A program made the position numbers and the translations under genes. From the NCBI GenBank assembly GCA_028819255.1, contig JAPPMB010000004.1:1-46325 (forward strand): a stretch of DNA of 46,325 nucleotides, written 5' to 3'. This DNA comes from Bryobacterales bacterium. GTDB lineage: Bacteria > Acidobacteriota > Terriglobia > Bryobacterales > UBA6623. The notes beneath the pieces were generated by a model. It made no database searches, was not told the origin of the DNA, and saw nothing but the letters and a program-made list of their open reading frames with translations. Shown here piece by piece: positions 43,601 through 46,325 of this stretch; position 1 is the first letter of the stretch, and each line of letters starts with the position of its first letter.

Positions 43601-43953
43601 ACTTCGACGACCTCCGTGACCTCGCCGATCGAAAGCGTGAGATCGACACGCAGCGTCTGGTTGACGGCGAGCTGCACTCCTGTCTGCTGGGACTGGCTGA
43701 AGCCTGGCATCTCGGCAGAGACCGAATAGATCGCCGCGGGCAGCGACGGCACGGCAAAGCCGCCTGCCTCGTTGGTTGAGACGACGCGCGAGTTCCCGGT
43801 CCCTTCGTTGGTTACGGTGACGGTGACACCCGGCACGACGGCGCCGCTCTCGTCCGCGACGTCACCGAGGATCGTCCCGAACGATGTCTGGGCGCTGGCC
43901 GAAAGAGAAAAGAACAATGCCGCCGCGAATGCGACACACAGGGTACGCAACAT
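40681..43953 (-). CDS. TonB-dependent receptor with carboxypeptidase-like N-domain
   Basis: A 1090-residue outer-membrane receptor. ATG 43953 is chosen: GGAGG lies seven bases upstream and it gives a signal peptide (MLRTLCVAFAAALFFSLSAS) cut after AQ. A carboxypeptidase regulatory-like domain follows (FGTILGDVADESGAVVPGVT), then the plug (VVELPLNGRSFTQLTILTPG, and a GLRSEANNYTLDGVNNNESF block), then the beta-barrel. It ends in LKLIF, the terminal Phe needed for barrel insertion. This Oar-like type is greatly expanded in Acidobacteriota and takes up large substrates. It heads an operon with two propeller proteins. Confidence 0.94.
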   Translation of the reverse strand: MLRTLCVAFAAALFFSLSASAQTSFGTILGDVADESGAVVPGVTVTVTNEGTGNSRVVSTNEAGGFAVPSLPAAIYSVSAEMPGFSQSQQTGVQLAVNQTLRVDLTLSIGEVTEVVEVSAAALQLQTDTSTVASTVDNEKVVELPLNGRSFTQLTILTPGAVAGAGALTAFQTSGTSVSISGLRSEANNYTLDGVNNNESFFKTYGLQPSIDAIQEFKIQTNITSAEFGTAAGANVNIVTKSGTNEVHGTAFEFLRNDNLDASEFFANRSGTPQPEFRQNQFGVTVGGPIARNRTFFFFMFEGQRRSRESTLLNVVPSTEMFSGDLSLDTQGREAAPFFDPWTTTENADGSLSRQLMPNKRVPASRINRSTKQLQEILWSAPNLPGQPLNLINTRAARIDNNQWMGKVDHRFGNNNILTGRFNFSDSVSPRPTAHLTVDNRLINTFTNIMISDTHTVNPTTILDMKISYHRNNLQIADSAPGGKEGVEAFITGNGIQGIPILKSEAVPLYPRWGIAGFASPSQTGFPFPDDSYSAYATITKIAGTHSIKAGFEFKHNRNLDDGYFTGDMTFDKVPTQDPQNAAATGNAVASYLLGLPTIARRNIGQGTTAIMRKEDYSFFFQDDWRATSELTVNLGLRYDNSEWPKHRDDLLASIDMGTGEFLWDGVNPITGEGPNVRRGIVEPDNNNFAPRVGLAYRLGESTTVRSGFGVFYMTNYLWEAQGVRGNWPFAISENFSNLNDRGPVSPAETTFSPDLDVKMGSTVPPSAQHIVPRNNRTSYTMQWNFHVQRQLAEDLMVELGYVGTRGLKLSTFSNVNTALPGPGEVQPRRPFPQYGPISEMGNQSASVYHGLQFKIEKRFSDGLSFRGNYAFGKTIDVLGAGFSASQTAQNPLDILGDRALSDLHRAHALTFDYVWQLPIGRDKALGSSWNRAADAVLGGWQLTGIVTASSGPPVNTSIPRDIANIGPRVSAQRPNLVGDPYAGVRGAPEEYYNLSAFAEPAAYTFGNFGRNVLIAPGLFQFDAGIFKNFRLTERLGLQFRSELFNAFNNVNFGKPNGNFDAGPGVFGSIGGLAPQQFARQVQFGLKLIF

Positions 43954-44013
43954 GAATTCCTCCGCAGAGTGCGGGTCGAGAAAAATCAGGCCCTGACCCG
44001 CTACTCCCAACAA

Positions 44014-44043
44014 AGTGTAAGGGTTTCGTTTCCCAATCGTCAA
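44014..44043 (-). promoter_or_regulatory. Sigma70-type promoter of the TonB receptor operon
   Basis: On the minus strand TTGACG (44038-44043), 18-base spacer, TACACT (44014-44019). Transcription would start near 44007, giving a leader of about 50 bases to ATG 43953. Confidence 0.6.
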
Positions 44044-44096
44044 CCGCTTCGCAAAGGCGCACCACCGGCATGACCCGCGAGACCGAATAGTCGAGA

Positions 44097-45824
44097 ATGA
44101 GTCCCGTGGTGCTCCGCATTGCAATGCAGCTTGTCGGCTGGGTCTGTACGGTCGCAATGTGCTCTCCGTCGCTCGCGGCGACGGACCCGGACAGGCTCCT
44201 GTCCGAGGCTCGCGCGCTGCGGGCAAGCGGGAGGCTGACGGAAGCGGCCGCGTCGTTCGAGAGCCTGCTGGCGCACGCGGCAGCCGGGCAGCCCGCCGAG
44301 GCGGCGCCTGCAGATGTGTACCGGGAACTCGGGGAGCTCTACGAGGCCATGGAGCGCCGACGGGACGCGGTATCGCAATACGAGCGCTCCCTGGCCGAGA
44401 ACCCGAGGCAAGCGGTCCTTCACTATCGGGCCGGGATTCTTCTGAGGCGGCTTGCAGAGAGTTCCAAGGCGGCCGGGCATCTTGCGCAGTCCGTCCGGCT
44501 AGGCTTCCGAAACACAGGCGTCCGCTACCACCTCGCTGCAGCGCAGCTCGCATCCGGACAGCTGGCCGAAGGGCTCGACGGCGCGCGCACTCTACTTCGG
44601 CCGGAACCGCGGAGCGGCGACCTTGCGCTCCGCGTCGGACGGCTCCTGTTCCGGCACCTCTTCTACAGGGACGCCGTCGATGCGTTCGAGGCCGCCTTGG
44701 GACTCCCCGGCCAGTCCCGTGAGGCCCGCATCTACTTGGCCCTGACCAATCACCTGCTCAACCGGCACGAGCGGTCCGTCGAACTGCTCGGTCCGCTCGC
44801 CGCCCCGGGCGCCTCGGCAGATCCGGAGTCGCTGACGCTTCTGGCCTCGGCCATGGCGTCGCTCGACCGGTTCCAAGAGGCCGAGGAGCTGTTCGAGAAG
44901 GCGATCGCCACGGATCCCTCGAGTCCCCATGCATCCCTGAACCTGGCGCTAGTGATGATCGAGCAGGGCAAGCTGGATGCGGCAGATGCGCGTCTGGCCA
45001 GGATGCGGCTGACGGCCGCGCCCCGGAGTCCGAAGGTCTTCTATGCCGTCCGGCGGAACTCCTGCGAGGAGGTCTCCCGCGAGATCACGAACGGCGATGA
45101 TCAGCCGGCTGGCGAAGCCGATGCGGAGCGGGCGATCCAGTTCCTCGGGTTCGCCGATGAACTCAGTGGCAAGCATCACTACGGAACCGCCGTCGAGATG
45201 GTGCGCCTCGCTGCGCGGCACGCCACCGGCGGAGTGCCCGCCCGGCATCGCATCCTGCGGGCACTGGCATTCAGCTGCCTCAACATCGAGCCCGCCGCCG
45301 AAACACCGGCCCGCCTGCTGGAACGGGCGATCGAGCTGGAACCCGACCGTCACGAGCTGCACTACCTTCTGGGCCGCGCCTACCGGGAGCGACGCGACAC
45401 GGCAAGGGCTGAAGCCGCGATCGAGCGAGCGATCCAGCTCAAGCCGGACGCGGCGGCTTATTACTCCGAGCTGGGCAGCATGCTGGCGGCGGACCGCGAC
45501 GACGCGAACGCCGTCGTGCGGGCGGGAGAGATGCTGGTCAGGGCGATCGAGCTGGACCCGTCCGGCGCTGCCGCCCGCTTTGAGCTTGGAAAGCTGCGGA
45601 TGGGCCAGGACCGGCTCGCGGAGGCCGCGGAGCAACTGCGCGGCGCAATCACAGTGGAGCCCGAATTCTATGAAGCCCACTACGTGCTTGGACGGATTCA
45701 TGCCCGTCGGGGGCAGCCGGAACTCGCCAGGGAGCATCTGGAGCTGTTCGAGTCCAGAAAGGCGGCCAGCGAGGCGCGCTCGACGATCTGGAAAGAGGCC
45801 GCCGTTTTGCCGAGCGCGGAATAG
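44097..45824 (+). CDS. Exported TPR protein D
   Basis: A 575-residue protein, divergent from the TonB receptor. The signal helix is at about 8-27 (RIAMQLVGWVCTVAMCSPSL). TPR-type repeats run through it (ADVYRELGELYEAMERRRDA, ARIYLALTNHLLNRHERSVE, HELHYLLGRAYRERRDTARA). A block near residues 180-330 parallels TPR A closely: VGRLLFRHLFYRDAVDAFE versus VGKMLFRNVLYRQALDPLE, and VFYAVRRNSC versus IFYNVKTRQNC. Both keep one Cys after the FYxV motif. They are duplicates at opposite ends of the locus. Confidence 0.85.
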   Translation: MSPVVLRIAMQLVGWVCTVAMCSPSLAATDPDRLLSEARALRASGRLTEAAASFESLLAHAAAGQPAEAAPADVYRELGELYEAMERRRDAVSQYERSLAENPRQAVLHYRAGILLRRLAESSKAAGHLAQSVRLGFRNTGVRYHLAAAQLASGQLAEGLDGARTLLRPEPRSGDLALRVGRLLFRHLFYRDAVDAFEAALGLPGQSREARIYLALTNHLLNRHERSVELLGPLAAPGASADPESLTLLASAMASLDRFQEAEELFEKAIATDPSSPHASLNLALVMIEQGKLDAADARLARMRLTAAPRSPKVFYAVRRNSCEEVSREITNGDDQPAGEADAERAIQFLGFADELSGKHHYGTAVEMVRLAARHATGGVPARHRILRALAFSCLNIEPAAETPARLLERAIELEPDRHELHYLLGRAYRERRDTARAEAAIERAIQLKPDAAAYYSELGSMLAADRDDANAVVRAGEMLVRAIELDPSGAAARFELGKLRMGQDRLAEAAEQLRGAITVEPEFYEAHYVLGRIHARRGQPELAREHLELFESRKAASEARSTIWKEAAVLPSAE

Positions 45825-46185
45825 GCGCAAGGCCAGCGTCCCCGGGGCGGAAGGCGGCGGTGCGCGGAGGCCGGGATTGACGGTGCGGGAGGCTGTCCCG
45901 CATTCCGTGTGTGCCGCCGGGAGGCCGGATCCGGCCCCTTCTACTGCGCTGGCCCCGGCATGGTGGGCTCGGAGTCCGGAGATTCCAGCAAGAACAGGGT
46001 TCCGTCATTGGGCGTGCGTCTGCCATGCAGGGCGAATGCCCCGTCTTCCCGCCTGCGGAGCGTGAGACTCATCACACGCGCCCGTTCTCGGGACACTCTG
46101 CATGCACTGGCCAGCCGTTGTCCCGGGACATCCGATGTCGAGTTGGTGGACTCACTGCAGCCGCACGCACCTGGGCTGAATTAGG
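45825..46185. other. Intergenic region at the right end
   Basis: About 360 bases. Contains only the small minus-strand frame listed separately. Confidence 0.4.
45941..46072 (-). CDS. Possible small protein (43 aa)
   Basis: A short frame MSLTLRRREDGAFALHGRRT... ending at TAG 45941-45943. Composition looks coding-like and the frame stays open upstream to a stop near 46180, but there is no ribosome binding site and no recognised relative. It may be chance. Confidence 0.2.
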   Translation of the reverse strand: MSLTLRRREDGAFALHGRRTPNDGTLFLLESPDSEPTMPGPAQ

Positions 46186-46325
46186 ATGGGGGAAGACCGC
46201 TCACGCGGATCCGGGTCTGACATGCCGGCCACGACCACGAAGCAGCTCCCCTCTGTGGCCCCGGGCGCCGCGGAATCGGCGTCGCGGGAGCCCGACACCG
46301 TCGAGTATCCGGAAGGGCACTGGAC
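46186..46325 (+). CDS. Partial gene cut by the window edge
   Basis: ATG 46186 (or in-frame ATG 46222) opens a frame that runs off the window. The visible part from the second start is MPATTTKQLPSVAPGAAESA and ends PDTVEYPEGHWT. A low-complexity N-terminus followed by 'EYPEG' is too short to assign a family. A GGATG context around the first ATG gives no clear ribosome binding site. Confidence 0.4.
   Translation, partial: MGEDRSRGSGSDMPATTTKQLPSVAPGAAESASREPDTVEYPEGHW

Noticed and set aside
41404..43779. A 791-codon plus-strand frame inside the TonB receptor gene
   Set aside because: It is the antisense shadow of the receptor: low-complexity Val/Arg/Asp composition with no domain.
1..46325. 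CRISPR array
   Set aside because: No regularly spaced direct repeats were seen anywhere, and no cas-like gene.

Overview
This window most resembles a GC-rich genome of the phylum Acidobacteriota, probably the Bryobacterales/Solibacter side. That is inferred from gene families, not from a marker gene. The families are a duplicated ADOP-type permease beside a PadR gene, a large carboxypeptidase-domain TonB receptor, CRTAC1 (FG-GAP plus ASPIC/UnbV) proteins, many exported TPR proteins, Tat-exported Gfo/Idh/MocA proteins and a PSD1 cytochrome/DUF1501 pair. The only RNA gene seen is tRNA-Ser(UGA).

Left part (1-11.7 kb): gene-poor and decaying. It holds the tRNA, an intact ADOP permease whose PadR regulator is broken but whose operator-like promoter remains, an unknown 241-aa protein, a methyltransferase, a ferric-reductase-type flavocytochrome gene killed by two stops and a frameshift, and an exported LTXXQ-like protein. 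It ends in an ISAs1 transposase remnant into which an IS110 remnant is embedded.

Middle part (11.9-31.8 kb): an AT-richer secreted zinc metalloprotease lies between two ISAs1 remnants whose missing parts are complementary. It is followed by a Tat-exported oxidoreductase, a SNF2 helicase/SWIM zinc-finger pair, a small LexA-type winged-helix protein, an IS1595 remnant, two tandem Gfo/Idh/MocA genes, and a two-gene PSD1-cytochrome/DUF1501 operon with a promoter that overlaps a perfect inverted repeat. A VapBC toxin-antitoxin pair with its own candidate operator closes the region.

Right part (31.8-45.8 kb): the most coherent locus. Four exported TPR proteins, two CRTAC1 beta-propeller proteins and one TonB-dependent receptor are packed with almost no other genes. 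The receptor and the two propeller genes form one minus-strand operon with a recognisable promoter; the TPR genes lie on both sides. I propose it as a candidate surface capture/uptake system. The last bases hold the start of a gene cut by the window edge.
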